A stretch of 62,361 bases of DNA from an uncultured cyanobacterium (GTDB lineage: Bacteria; Cyanobacteriota; Cyanobacteriia; Cyanobacteriales; Nostocaceae). The notes beneath the pieces are model-generated. The model saw nothing but the letters and a program-made list of their open reading frames with translations. It was not told the DNA's origin and ran no database searches. Each line of letters opens with the position of its first letter. Positions within the stretch are counted from its first letter, which is position 1. This document shows, piece by piece, positions 1 through 10,500 of this stretch. The translations under genes were made by a program, and so were the position numbers. Location: contig CAINGU010000044.1 in assembly GCA_903848645.1 (NCBI GenBank), forward strand, positions 1-62,361. The letters run 5' to 3'.

Positions 1-2131
1 ACTGATTAACGTTTCAATCCCTAATAGGGAGTAAGTGAAATTGCAATTTGAAGATAAAGTTTTGTACTATCACGTATTACGTTTCAATCCCTAATAGGGA
101 GTAAGTGAAATTGCAATGAAAGTCTCAAGTTGGCATCAGCTAAGATAATCCGTTTCAATCCCTAATAGGGAGTAAGTGAAATTGCAATGCTACAGGTTCT
201 ATAGAATAATCGCCGTAGGGATTGTTTCAATCCCTAATAGGGAGTAAGTGAAATTGCAATCAGGACATTTACCATCACAGCTTTTCCGGTGAACGTTTCA
301 ATCCCTAATAGGGAGTAAGTGAAATTGCAATGTGCTTTAATAGCTTCTTTGAGCATTTGTAAGGTGTTTCAATCCCTAATAGGGAGTAAGTGAAATTGCA
401 ATTATTAAGTAATCCAGCCGATTTCCTTAATGTTAAGTTTCAATCCCTAATAGGGAGTAAGTGAAATTGCAATGCAGTCTTCATGCGGACTCAACAGATA
501 AATTTCCGTTTCAATCCCTAATAGGGAGTAAGTGAAATTGCAATTGGAATTTTCTACACACTTGCCGGTCCCCGTTAAGTTTCAATCCCTAATAGGGAGT
601 AAGTGAAATTGCAATTACACGCTATTAGAGTATTATGTTTCATATAGAAGTTTCAATCCCTAATAGGGAGTAAGTGAAATTGCAATCTGTTATTTGCGAA
701 GTCTAGTTCGTTTTGAGCAGTTTCAATCCCTAATAGGGAGTAAGTGAAATTGCAATTCTTTGCCTAGTCGGATGTCAAACACAGCATCGTGTTTCAATCC
801 CTAATAGGGAGTAAGTGAAATTGCAATCAACTTAAATGTTAAGCCACTATTACCATTCATAGTTTCAATCCCTAATAGGGAGTAAGTGAAATTGCAATTA
901 GAAAAACTACCACGCGCTGGAGAATACAACGCGTTTCAATCCCTAATAGGGAGTAAGTGAAATTGCAATACACTAAACTTCCTGCCATTTACTGGGAGCT
1001 TGCGTTTCAATCCCTAATAGGGAGTAAGTGAAATTGCAATTTTGGGAATTTCGATTTCCCAAGCCATATCTAAGGAAGTTTCAATCCCTAATAGGGAGTA
1101 AGTGAAATTGCAATATGAACTTGAGGCAGGATGTTAGTTTTCTCAGGTTTCAATCCCTAATAGGGAGTAAGTGAAATTGCAATGATTGTGCCTCGCGCTT
1201 GTCTCAGGTTTTTTGGGGTTTCAATCCCTAATAGGGAGTAAGTGAAATTGCAATGCGACATTAAAAAAAGATGGAACTCCTTGGCAGATTGGTGTTTCAA
1301 TCCCTAATAGGGAGTAAGTGAAATTGCAATAAGTTCGCTTGGTCGAGAGATACTTTTTGATAGGCGTTTCAATCCCTAATAGGGAGTAAGTGAAATTGCA
1401 ATAATCTTCTTTAGATAGATACTAGAAGAGCCTCCGGTTTCAATCCCTAATAGGGAGTAAGTGAAATTGCAATGCCGCTTTTCACATTTGGGGATATCAA
1501 AAATGTAGTTTCAATCCCTAATAGGGAGTAAGTGAAATTGCAATTAAGCTAAATAAACGGATTTACCACTACCTTTTGGTTTCAATCCCTAATAGGGAGT
1601 AAGTGAAATTGCAATCATTTTCAAAAGTGAGTTTTGGCTTTGGCTGTAGGATGGCGTTTCAATCCCTAATAGGGAGTAAGTGAAATTGCAATTTTCCACC
1701 CAAAATATAAATGCCCCTCATCTACCAATTCTTGTTTCAATCCCTAATAGGGAGTAAGTGAAATTGCAATTATCCAGTCCCCTCGGCTAGTGTATTTACC
1801 CAATCGTTTCAATCCCTAATAGGGAGTAAGTGAAATTGCATATTTTGCACCTGTTTTATAAATTTGTTTTTTGCGTTTCAATCCCTAATAGGGAGTAAGT
1901 GAAATTGCAATAATCCTCTAGTTGAGGCACACTTCGGACCCACAACGTTTCAATCCCTAATAGGGAGTAAGTGAAATTGCAATATATTCCTTTACAATCA
2001 GAGATAGTACAGGACGTAAGTTTCAATCCCTAATAGGGAGTAAGTGAAATTGCATTTCTTTTGGGTATTTGGTGTATATGTCGGAGTCATAAGTGTTTCA
2101 ATCCCTAATAGGGAGTAAGTGAAATTGCAAT
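1..2131 (-). CRISPR. CRISPR array, 30 repeats, type I-D associated
   Basis: Thirty copies of a 37-bp repeat start at 11, 81, 152, 224 and so on to 2095; 29 spacers of about 33-41 bp are complete and one is cut by the left edge, so the array continues outside. Read on the minus strand the repeat ends with the hairpin and handle TCCCTATTAGGGATTGAAAC, the usual 3' end of type I repeats, so the array is probably transcribed right to left, in the same direction as the adjacent cas genes. The leader then lies at 2132-2359 and the newest spacers are near 2095. The repeats at 1806 and 2020 lack one A near their plus-strand 3' end. No two spacers look alike by eye; I could not match any to a target. 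Confidence 0.98.
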
Positions 2132-2359
2132 CGGAGTTCTGAAGGCCTATATATATGTAGTTTTCAAGGTTCAGTTGCGCGGATACTCTTATAATAATCC
2201 ATTTCAGAAAAAGTGTCAAGGATTAAAATAGCTGAAACCCTTGCTGTACAAGGTGCGCGGATGGGTGAACTCCATGAACTCCATGAAAAGCTTGTGTAGA
2301 GATGATTGCAGTCATTTTTTTCTCATCTGAATTTTTTACACCCACCCATCCGCGCATTA
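2132..2359 (-). promoter_or_regulatory. CRISPR leader region
   Basis: This 228-bp gap between the array and cas2 is where a leader is expected. It holds a 14-bp perfect inverted repeat, TGCGCGGATGGGTG at 2254-2267 and its complement at 2343-2356. A third partial copy, TGCGCGGAT, is at 2176-2184. A short tandem AACTCCATG pair lies near 2268. The core promoter of the array was not identified. Confidence 0.6.
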
Positions 2360-2632
2360 TTAAGCGAAGAAAATCGTCTGATCACGCGGTTGTTCACCAC
2401 CAATTCTTTCTATTTTACCAAAACAGCAAGCACAAAGGAAGTAAAAACGAATGCTATCGGTTTCAGGTTTAATGAGTTTATTGAGACGCGATCGCAATTT
2501 AGCATATTGAGTATCAGTTAACTCACATTCAAAAATACTATACTGCACCCATTGACCATAGGACTTGAGAATACTATGGATTTTAGTCCGCCGTTTATCC
2601 TCAGAAATATCGTAAGAAATAACAACATTCAT
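2360..2632 (-). CDS. cas2: CRISPR-associated endoribonuclease/adaptation protein Cas2
   Basis: A 90-aa protein opening with MNVVISYDIS, the first beta strand of the Cas2 ferredoxin fold with the conserved metal-site Asp (residue 8). It contains the RTKIHSILKSYGQWVQYSIFE segment expected after it. Length is normal for Cas2. It would dimerise between two Cas1 dimers to integrate new spacers at the leader end of the array. It is the last gene of the minus-strand cas6-cas4-cas1-cas2 run and sits between cas1 and the leader. Confidence 0.95.
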   Translation of the reverse strand: MNVVISYDISEDKRRTKIHSILKSYGQWVQYSIFECELTDTQYAKLRSRLNKLIKPETDSIRFYFLCACCFGKIERIGGEQPRDQTIFFA

Positions 2633-2673
2633 AAATTTTGTGCGAAGTTATACCTTATTGATATAGAGAAGTT

Positions 2674-3678
2674 TTATTTCAGTACCAAAGGGGGATATTT
2701 ATCAGTTGTTCCCATTAAATATTTAGCTAGTAATCTTGCTTGTAATTCAAAAGCTTCTCGATAAGTACATTTACGTCCCATTACCGGGTGTTTAAACTCC
2801 GATAGTTTTTTCTTTTCGTACAAAGTCAAAAAAGTTTTGCGTCCTTCTGGAGTAAGAGAAACAGCACCGCTTAATGGTTCAGTCACAAAATCTGCTGGAG
2901 TTAATAATTGCTTATTCAAAATAGATAAAACTACAGCATCTACCACTAAAGGGCGAAACTCTTCCATTAAATCTAAAGCTAAAGAAGGGCGATTATAGCG
3001 ATCAAAATGTAGATATCCTAAATATGGATCAAAACCGACAATATTCACAGCACTTTGCACATCATGACGCAATAAAGAATAACCAAAACTTAACAATGAA
3101 TTTACCGGATCTGTAGGTGGACGACGGACACGCTTAGTAAAAGAAAATTTAGAGTTACGAATCAGACTATCAAAACAACCAAAATAAGCAGCACTACCAG
3201 AACCTTCTAAACCACGCAAAGAATTGATATTTTCAGTTGAACTAATTGCAGCAATTACCTGTTCAATGCGAGCAATATTTTTAGATAGATCAATATCATC
3301 AAATTCCCGTTGATAACGCATCAAAGTTTGACGGTAATTTTTTAATTTTCCTCTAACAAAGCCTTGAACAGCATGAATAGATTGGGGTGTTTCTCCTGCT
3401 GCTTGCCATTGTGCTTTGCGAATGAAAATATTACCAGTCATTTCTGGCTCTAACCGTCCTAAATAGTGACCAATTTTATTGATAAAAGATAGAGGAATAT
3501 GACGAGTCATTAACTCATCTACAACAGCCGGCGAAATAGTTGCTCGTCCTAAAACAACTACACCTTCAAGATGAATAAATGGAATATCTTGAAGAATTTT
3601 CTTTTCAAATTTCACATTAATCCGTTCATCAACCTTACCAATAAAAGCATCATCTTGTGTGATATAAAGAGTACCCAT
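2674..3678 (-). CDS. cas1: CRISPR-associated endonuclease Cas1
   Basis: This is the spacer integrase. I chose the ATG at 3678 (MGTLYITQDDAFIG, 334 aa) over the longer frame from 3711, because a GAGG stretch lies upstream and the family normally starts close to this TLYIT segment. The N-terminal beta domain (GVVVLGRATISPAVVDELM, about residues 40-58) and the alpha-helical C-terminal part with the GYSLLRHDVQSA region are both present at full length. It lies 41 bp upstream of cas2 and about 80 bp downstream of cas4. Together with Cas4 and Cas2 it forms the adaptation module. Confidence 0.96.
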   Translation of the reverse strand: MGTLYITQDDAFIGKVDERINVKFEKKILQDIPFIHLEGVVVLGRATISPAVVDELMTRHIPLSFINKIGHYLGRLEPEMTGNIFIRKAQWQAAGETPQSIHAVQGFVRGKLKNYRQTLMRYQREFDDIDLSKNIARIEQVIAAISSTENINSLRGLEGSGSAAYFGCFDSLIRNSKFSFTKRVRRPPTDPVNSLLSFGYSLLRHDVQSAVNIVGFDPYLGYLHFDRYNRPSLALDLMEEFRPLVVDAVVLSILNKQLLTPADFVTEPLSGAVSLTPEGRKTFLTLYEKKKLSEFKHPVMGRKCTYREAFELQARLLAKYLMGTTDKYPPLVLK

Positions 3679-3761
3679 GATTAAATCCTCAAAATAGGTG
3701 AGAGTGGACAAAAGACAGTAAAAAGAGTTTTAGAAAGGTTTTTGTATCAAGTCTAAATTTC

Positions 3762-4370
3762 TCAATTTGCTTCTTGATAACGCCCAACTTTATCAGCAAG
3801 TTGTGGCAAACATCGAGAATAAAGACTACAACCATCACAGCGTTTTGTTTTGACAGCTTTTGGCATAGCACCTGTAAACAGTAACGTTTGGATAGCTTCA
3901 ATAGTAGCAATGGTACTACCTCGTAATTCTGGCGTAATTTCTACTAATTTCCGTTGATGAGTTTGAGCATAATAGATATAGCCAGTATTGATATTTTTGC
4001 CTGTCATTTCCTCCAAACACAAAGCTTGAGCGCAAACTTGCAATTCATCATTATCCCATTCTCCTTTACGTCCTCTTTTATATTCAATAGGGTAAAATTC
4101 GCCATTTTCAAACTCAATTAAATCAGATTTACCAATAAGTTGATATTGTTCTGATTTCAAGTAAATAGCGCGTATCTGCCAAATTTCCTCACGATTTTGT
4201 TCTCCAACTGTGTGGACTCGTTCATGTAAACTTGTACCTTCAATAGTATATTGATTATCAATGAATTCACCTGCACAATGAATCAACCAGCAACGGTGAG
4301 GACAATAGGAATATTGATTTAAAGAGGCAATATTAACGTAATCATCAGAATTGATATTTTCAACTAACAT
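3762..4370 (-). CDS. cas4: CRISPR-associated exonuclease Cas4
   Basis: A 202-aa RecB-type nuclease that trims prespacers and helps select PAM-containing ends. The iron-sulfur ligands are visible: an N-terminal cysteine pair in SYCPHRC (C23, C27) and a C-terminal CDGCSLYSRC cluster (C178, C181, C187). The nuclease core includes GKSDLIEF and YPIEYKRGRKG, giving the Asp, Glu and Lys of the PD-(D/E)XK site. It sits between cas6 and cas1 as in other type I-D loci. Confidence 0.94.
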   Translation of the reverse strand: MLVENINSDDYVNIASLNQYSYCPHRCWLIHCAGEFIDNQYTIEGTSLHERVHTVGEQNREEIWQIRAIYLKSEQYQLIGKSDLIEFENGEFYPIEYKRGRKGEWDNDELQVCAQALCLEEMTGKNINTGYIYYAQTHQRKLVEITPELRGSTIATIEAIQTLLFTGAMPKAVKTKRCDGCSLYSRCLPQLADKVGRYQEAN

Positions 4371-4422
4371 AAATTACAAAAGATTTGATTTGATAAACAA
4401 TCAAGACAGTGGCTACAAATAA

Positions 4423-5241
4423 CTATTTTCTTCTAATCATTCCCATTCCCATAGTTGTTTTTCTACCAATACCAGCATATAAAGCAAAGTCAGCTAAGGC
4501 GTTAATTTGTTTAATTGCCGTTGTTTCTAAATTGCCAAGAATGCGATAACTAATTTCACCTAAACAACCAATAAATTTATTATCATAGTTGCTAATGACT
4601 TCAGTATTGATATTAAAAGCACTAGCATAAATTGATTCAAAAGAAATATTAGTTAATTCAATACCGCTATATTTATGCCACCGATTTAGTAGACTATTGA
4701 ATACAGATTCCCGTGTTGGTAAAACATTATCAAATTCACCTTGACGAAAAGCTACAGGTGTAGAAAAGATGAAATTAAGATTGCGTTCTTGTTCGCTTGC
4801 TTGGTGATAAAGTTGGGAATAACTACAAGCATTTGCCCAAGGTTGATTAGATTGAGGTGTACCTTGAATGCTGGTAATATATAAGTTGGCTGAACCTAAA
4901 TGCCAAGGTTGTTTGGGGTTTATATTTAACCATAAAGGTGTCAGTTGGCTAAATAAATTGTCATTTAATAAAGAAATACGCCACCAACAAGAAGTACCAG
5001 CAGGAATAGGATTTTGATGGGCATATTGCAAAGTATAAGATTGGGTTTTATGTTTGTTTTGTACCTGCAATGGTGAGAGAGTAAAGGCTTTATCGGCGTT
5101 TGATTCGTGTAAGTAGTCTCCTAATTTTCTATCAACAGAACTCACTAGGTTAAGAAATAAGGCGTGGTAATGTCTACCTGTGAGGAAATTGGGGTAAATT
5201 GGAGATTGGGGGATGATGTTGAGAATGAGACTATGGGGCAT
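4423..5241 (-). CDS. cas6: CRISPR repeat endoribonuclease Cas6
   Basis: This protein processes the array transcript into crRNAs. The ATG at 5241 (MPHSLILNIIPQSP, 272 aa) is preferred to an upstream TTG at 5262. The C-terminal glycine-rich loop of Cas6/RAMP proteins is clear in YAGIGRKTTMGMG. The N-terminal half has the ferredoxin-like LILNIIPQSPIYPNFLTGRH segment. Cleavage is expected 8 nt upstream of the spacer, leaving the handle ATTGAAAC. It is the first gene of the cas6-cas4-cas1-cas2 run; its start faces the divergent gene at 5346 across about 100 bp that probably hold two promoters. Confidence 0.9.
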   Translation of the reverse strand: MPHSLILNIIPQSPIYPNFLTGRHYHALFLNLVSSVDRKLGDYLHESNADKAFTLSPLQVQNKHKTQSYTLQYAHQNPIPAGTSCWWRISLLNDNLFSQLTPLWLNINPKQPWHLGSANLYITSIQGTPQSNQPWANACSYSQLYHQASEQERNLNFIFSTPVAFRQGEFDNVLPTRESVFNSLLNRWHKYSGIELTNISFESIYASAFNINTEVISNYDNKFIGCLGEISYRILGNLETTAIKQINALADFALYAGIGRKTTMGMGMIRRK

Positions 5242-5345
5242 AATTTTTGCAGTGTGGCACAATTTGTAAGTAGATGATGAAAACTAAGAAAGATTCAGAC
5301 TATGGAACGTATAAAGTAATAAAAGTTGAATAAAGAGTAAGAAAA

Positions 5346-5765
5346 ATGACAGTTGATAATTCTCGTGAAGCAACGGCACTCACTAAAAAGTTAGAAGCCA
5401 GTTTACCAATTAAAGTCAAGGCAGCAAAAGAATTATTGAAAATGCTGAAGACAAGAGGAGACATAATAAATCCAGAGAAAGAATTTGAAGTTGATTGCGT
5501 AGCTTATTCTGGGGATGAAGGCGGGATTATGTGCCGATTGGTCAGCAAAAACGATAATCCCGAAGATGAAGATAAAGCACAATATGTAGTATCTATTACC
5601 CATCTCAAAATAGATCCAGATCATCCCCATGCTGAAGAAATAGCAACTTATCAACGTGATCGAAATCGCAAGTTAATGTTACAAAATTGTGGTAGTTTGA
5701 TGACTGAATTAATGCCTTCATGCTCTCCTAAAACAAAGAAGAGCGGTAAAGGTTTTGGGAAGTAA
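5346..5765 (+). CDS. hypothetical protein inside the I-D cas cluster
   Basis: A 139-aa soluble protein that I do not recognise. It is the only plus-strand gene inside the otherwise minus-strand cas run, between cas6 and csc1. Its N-terminal half is helical and Lys/Glu-rich (TALTKKLEASLPIKVKAAK). The middle is a probable beta region (VDCVAYSGDEGGIMCRLV) and the tail is basic (KTKKSGKGFGK). It ends exactly where csc1 ends on the other strand, with no intergenic base between the two stop codons. It diverges from cas6. The frame is intact and the codon use looks native. A cas-associated accessory role is possible only by position. Confidence 0.75.
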   Translation: MTVDNSREATALTKKLEASLPIKVKAAKELLKMLKTRGDIINPEKEFEVDCVAYSGDEGGIMCRLVSKNDNPEDEDKAQYVVSITHLKIDPDHPHAEEIATYQRDRNRKLMLQNCGSLMTELMPSCSPKTKKSGKGFGK

Positions 5766-6473
5766 TTAACTCTGAAAACGGTATTGCATTAACTTGGGAA
5801 GTTTTACATTTTTGATATCATCAAAATAGTAATATTCCCCTTGTATTTGCACATTTTGAATGAGACTTACTGGAGGCATATTTACCACATCATAGCTAAT
5901 AACTTGATTAGTAAACATGACATCCAATGGATTTAAAGGATGAGTACAGGTAAATAAATCAGTTTTGATTTTTGGTTGTGGTAATGGCTCAACTGTAATT
6001 TCTGCTTTACTCATCCATTTACCTAAACGAATCCATTTAGGTAATTTGATTTCTTTTTGAGCAATGAGAAAAAACTCAAATTGACTTTCTGGTGCAATTT
6101 CTTTTGCTCGTCCAAAACTAGGAATATTCTTTTGGGTTTTCTCCATTTCTACATGATAGTTATTATTTGCATATTTCCATGTATTGAGAATAGATGAATG
6201 CCTCAGAGAACGAGCAGGAGTTATATAGATTCCTTGTTCATTTAAAGGAGTTAAATGTGCTTCATATTTTGGCACTTGTTCGGGGCAGAAATAGCGATAG
6301 GAATCTTCCTCAGCAACGGTAGTTGAGTAAATTTGACTATCAACTAAACCGAGTGCATAACAGAGGGCGTAGTTATGAATTATTGCCTCTGTTTCGTAGA
6401 GTCTACCGATTTCACGGGTGGCAAAATAGAGGCTGTCATGGAGTTCTAATTGACAACGATAGATAATTGTCAT
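5766..6473 (-). CDS. csc1: type I-D Cascade subunit Csc1 (Cas5 family)
   Basis: A 235-aa protein with the Cas5-like start MTIIYRCQLELHDSLYFATREIG and an inner GIYITPARSLRHSSILNTWKY stretch typical of Csc1. It would cap the 5' handle of the crRNA and contact Cas10d in the effector. It begins 5 bp downstream of csc2, so the two are almost certainly co-translated. It ends tail to tail with the gene at 5346. Confidence 0.92.
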   Translation of the reverse strand: MTIIYRCQLELHDSLYFATREIGRLYETEAIIHNYALCYALGLVDSQIYSTTVAEEDSYRYFCPEQVPKYEAHLTPLNEQGIYITPARSLRHSSILNTWKYANNNYHVEMEKTQKNIPSFGRAKEIAPESQFEFFLIAQKEIKLPKWIRLGKWMSKAEITVEPLPQPKIKTDLFTCTHPLNPLDVMFTNQVISYDVVNMPPVSLIQNVQIQGEYYYFDDIKNVKLPKLMQYRFQS

Positions 6474-6478
6474 GGCTG

Positions 6479-7489
6479 TTACTTAGTTTTAGCAGCAGTT
6501 TTCTTTTTGCTAATATGTTTGTTGGCATATTCTTTAGCTTCTGTATCAGCTTTTTGCAAAATTGATTTAATTCCCGCTTCGTTATTTGTGAGATTCTTAA
6601 CTTCGTTAATCAGAGGAACAAAAGCATCACAAATAAAGTCTGTATGCACGATAAATTCATCATTCATTAAATTTCTAATTGCACTTTTAGCCGCAATAAT
6701 TACATCATCTTCATCTAAAGGATCAGGTGATTTGAGAGTATTATTAGCCTTCATTTGGTCATATATTGCTTGAGTCCAACGGAGGTTACTGGTAATTTCT
6801 CCATCAGCAAAAATCACACCGACTAATTCATTCCTAATGCGACCTGTACGGGTTGTTTGTGCGCCATAGTGACGAGTTCTGAGGATGTTATTAAAAACAT
6901 AAAGGAAACTTGCTTCTGTGGGGTCTTTTAGCGTGACAATGCTAGGAAAAAAAACTTGTGGTCTAATGTGATCTTGTTGATTAATTCTGCTAGTAACTTC
7001 ACCAGGTTTAGAACCACTTTCTCCTTTAGAAGCCATTGTCCCATTTTCAAAAGGAGCATTGAGAGTAAATGTTTCATGAGACTCATCAAATGGTGTAATT
7101 GAAAATGCAGTATCTACAACAACTTTTGATTTTTCTGAACCAGAATCACCAATAGCGAACCCGTAAATAATACAATCAGGATTATCCATTGCAAAAGATA
7201 CGTTATATTCACATTCTTCTGCTGTCATGAATTCATATTTACGCAATAATTCTCTACCAACTAATCTTTCTGGTGTTGACTGTTTACGCTTGAACATTGA
7301 AAGACGGCTAATGGTATTTTTATCTATGACTCCAGCCCTTACCCGTGCTTTATTTAGTTCGCTATCTGTTTGGAATAGAGGATAAGATTCTGTCACGCGA
7401 ATGGTTAGAAAGTGGGCATATTTTCCCATTGGTTTGTAGGGAATTTCAGCTTGAAATAATTTAGGTTCAACGGTTTTTAAGAGTGCCAT
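6479..7489 (-). CDS. csc2: type I-D Cascade backbone subunit Csc2 (Cas7 family)
   Basis: The ATG at 7489 (MALLKTVEPKLFQ, 336 aa) has a GGAG Shine-Dalgarno just upstream; the frame could also start at a TTG at 7501. Csc2 polymerises along the spacer part of the crRNA. Characteristic segments include GKYAHFLTIRVTESYPLFQT, ITPFDESHETFTLNAPFEN and the basic RTRHYGAQTTRTGRIRNE. The last four carry the Thr/Arg-rich RNA-binding thumb seen in Cas7 proteins of this subtype. The C-terminus is Lys-rich. It follows cas10d after an intergenic hairpin. Confidence 0.94.
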   Translation of the reverse strand: MALLKTVEPKLFQAEIPYKPMGKYAHFLTIRVTESYPLFQTDSELNKARVRAGVIDKNTISRLSMFKRKQSTPERLVGRELLRKYEFMTAEECEYNVSFAMDNPDCIIYGFAIGDSGSEKSKVVVDTAFSITPFDESHETFTLNAPFENGTMASKGESGSKPGEVTSRINQQDHIRPQVFFPSIVTLKDPTEASFLYVFNNILRTRHYGAQTTRTGRIRNELVGVIFADGEITSNLRWTQAIYDQMKANNTLKSPDPLDEDDVIIAAKSAIRNLMNDEFIVHTDFICDAFVPLINEVKNLTNNEAGIKSILQKADTEAKEYANKHISKKKTAAKTK

Positions 7490-7538
7490 GATTTTCTCCA
7501 AAATAAACGTAATTGGTTTGATAAAATTGTTGGTTGGG

Positions 7539-7567
7539 GTAGGGGTTTAGCATTGCTAAACCCCTAC
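7539..7567 (-). terminator. hairpin between cas10d and csc2
   Basis: GTAGGGGTTTAGCA followed by a single T and its exact complement gives a 14-bp perfect stem in the 85-bp gap between cas10d and csc2. There is no long T-run after it on the coding strand. It is more likely an attenuator, a processing point or a stability element that adjusts Csc2 relative to Cas10d than a full terminator. Similar short hairpins are dispersed in cyanobacterial genomes, so it may also be a generic repeat. Confidence 0.5.
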
Positions 7568-7574
7568 GTTTGAT

Positions 7575-10500
7575 TTATGGTTGATTATCATCATCTTCAG
7601 ATTTAGTTTTTCCTGCGTTTTCTTTGTCATCTTCTAAACGATAAAGAAATTCACAGGTGTCTCGAATGAGATTTAATTGACGGCCTGCTAAACGTGCGCG
7701 ATCGCTTGCAAATGATTTCTCAAATACCTCCACTACAAAATAGTTGGCAAATTCTAAAACAGCTTGTCTTTCTTCCTCCCTTTTATTCATCATCCAACGT
7801 CCTTCAGCAGTAGAAGAATGTACCCGATCCATAAGTTTAAAAACCTCTGCGGCTACAGCTATAATTAAAGTTTCACCATCAAACACACTGGAATCAGCTT
7901 TAAGAATAGTTGTTGAAGCAATCTCAATTGGTTTTAAAACAGCATTGCTTTTAGGATTAAACCGCTTATTGGCTCGATAAAAACGACGATAAAGTTCCGT
8001 CAATTTCTTTGGATGATTCAAAGTTGATTTTTCTTCCACAATTAATTCCTCCTTAGTAGAATCAAATTTTGTATAAGGGTCAAAGCAGGGGTAAAAATGA
8101 TAGGTGTAAAGTTTGATTTTCTCAATTCTTGCTGTTTCAACTCCTTGATTACGCACCCATTTATTCAGATAAGCAAAGACATAAAGAGAACTGGTTTCAA
8201 AATCCTTTGCTAGTTCCGTAAATTTCCCCCAATTAGCATCATAACCAGTCTTCCCTTGTCTTGCATTGACATCTAAATGAATAGCGTAAGCAGCAGTTAA
8301 AACATTTAAAGGTGCAGGATATTGAATACCGTACTCTTCCCAACCTTCAAGAATGTAATCAAGGCGAAATCTATCTGTTTTTACTAAAGTACAGAAAGCA
8401 TGAGGCGCACTATCAAGAAATACCGTTTCTTCAAATTCTGTACCATCATTAAATGGAGGAATAGGAGACTCAGAAACTACAGTTTTAACATCTAAAATCA
8501 TTGGGAAAGCAAATGCTAACCAACTCGGCATTACCCAAGATTCTGTATCAGTGCTATCTCTTCCTGGTGGTAAGGCCATGAAGTAAAATGTTAAAGGCTG
8601 ATCTTCTGGATAGGAAAGTTTAAATGTGCGGTCTTTTTCACTATCTAAATTTTCATCAATTAAGAAACTATCCACACTTTGATAATTTTCTTTACCCAAA
8701 TCAATCTGTAAATCTTTACTGATGAAATGATTACGGATGCTAGTATCAAAACGAGTTTGAGCAATGTTCATGTAAGCTTTTTGTAAAAACTTATTAGTTT
8801 CTGGGGTAAAGTAATAAGTTGGATAAAAATAGAGATAGCGATATTTACCATCTTCAAATCTTTTTCCTACAGCTTGAGTTTGATTCATGAGAATTTGTCT
8901 CAGCATCATCTCTACACCCGCAATACTAGAAATATTGCGTTTAGCGTTAGAACCTCCTAACATTTGTTTATTTGTATAAACTTGAGGTGTAAATAAAACT
9001 GCTGATTCCATCTGTTCAGTGACAGTATAAGCTGAATGAGAAATTGAGCAAATTAATTGTTTACCTCTCCCTGATTTTTTCGCAGCATTATAATTAGTCA
9101 ACTCATTGATAAAATTATCAATTTCCGTGGTGACAGATGTTAGTTTATTGGTATGAGGTAACATGACAACTCTTGATACCCACAACCTTAAATCATCCCA
9201 ACCATCAGGTAATTGATACTGTGCCAGAATTGGTGAAATTAAATCTGTCAAATAATAAATTACCTGTTGACAATTTTCGCGGACATCTTCAATACCTGGG
9301 TGTTTTTCTAAATATTTAGCCGCTAGATAATACCATTCATAAGGTACACCTCCTGTATTACCTTTGAGTTTTTGTTCTTTCAAACTTTCATTAATGCGTT
9401 GAATTTCTCGAACCTGCGGTAAATATTCTGTTAAATTCCAAAATTCCGCGACTTTGTGAGTTAAATCAAAATTTGGAACTTCTGGTAATTTTTTATCTTT
9501 CTTCCTTTCAGTTTCAATTTTATTAACTATTTCATCCCAAATTTTGCGAGTAATTAAATCTCCAAATTCGGCAATTTGATCAATACGGATACTATCATCA
9601 AACTTAAAATCATAATCAACAGATAAAACATTTTGTTTTTGAAACTTAACTAAATTTTCACTGCGACTTTTAGCAACAGATGGTTTATTAGGATTGAGAA
9701 TACGCAAAGTAGCATCTAACCCAACTTGCATTAAACCAGGAGATTCAAAAAACAGGTTGTAATATTCAGCATATTTCATCCCTTTTCCATCTCTACCAAA
9801 TCCCGTTTGTCTGAGTTTTAATTGACCTGCACAAAGGGATTTAATTTTATTAACTACCAAATCTGGTAAAGTTTCAGGTGAAATAGGAGGAGCATCCCGT
9901 AACGCTAGATAAATTACCCCTGTTGGTAGATATAACAACGGTTGATAATATGTATTTTCAGCAGTATTTAAGTTAGTGTGAGCTTCAATTACTGCATTAT
10001 TAACAACGTTGGTTAAAACACCTCTATTTTCGGCGATGTGATGATAGGTGAATTTTAATTTACCATCACTGAGACTATGGAGAATTTCATTTAATGCCCT
10101 ATTTTCTGCATCTTGAGGATGTTTGATAATTGAAGAAAGTAAATCAGCTAAACGAGTTAAATCACATAAACTGCGAATAGTACGGTCTTTAAGAACAGGA
10201 TTTAAGCCAAACTCAGAAAAGTTCCAGTTAGTATCCCAGCGTCGTTGTGCATTATAAGCCATACACAATAAATCATCAATATATTCTTGATAAACTTCGG
10301 GATTATCTGGATTAATAAATTTATCAAGTCCTAATTGTTTGACTTTTTCATCAATAATTTTGCGATGTTCATCTAAAGGTAATTTGCGACATTCTTCAGG
10401 TGCATCTGGGAATTTTTCAAAATCATGGAGAATAAAGCCAGCAATTACTAAACGTCGTTCTTTATCTTTTACTAATCGCTTAACCGTAGTATCTAGTTTT

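Noticed and set aside
1998-2219. ORF across the last CRISPR units
   Set aside because: It is made of repeat translation (NFTYSLLGIET twice) and is a by-product of the array.
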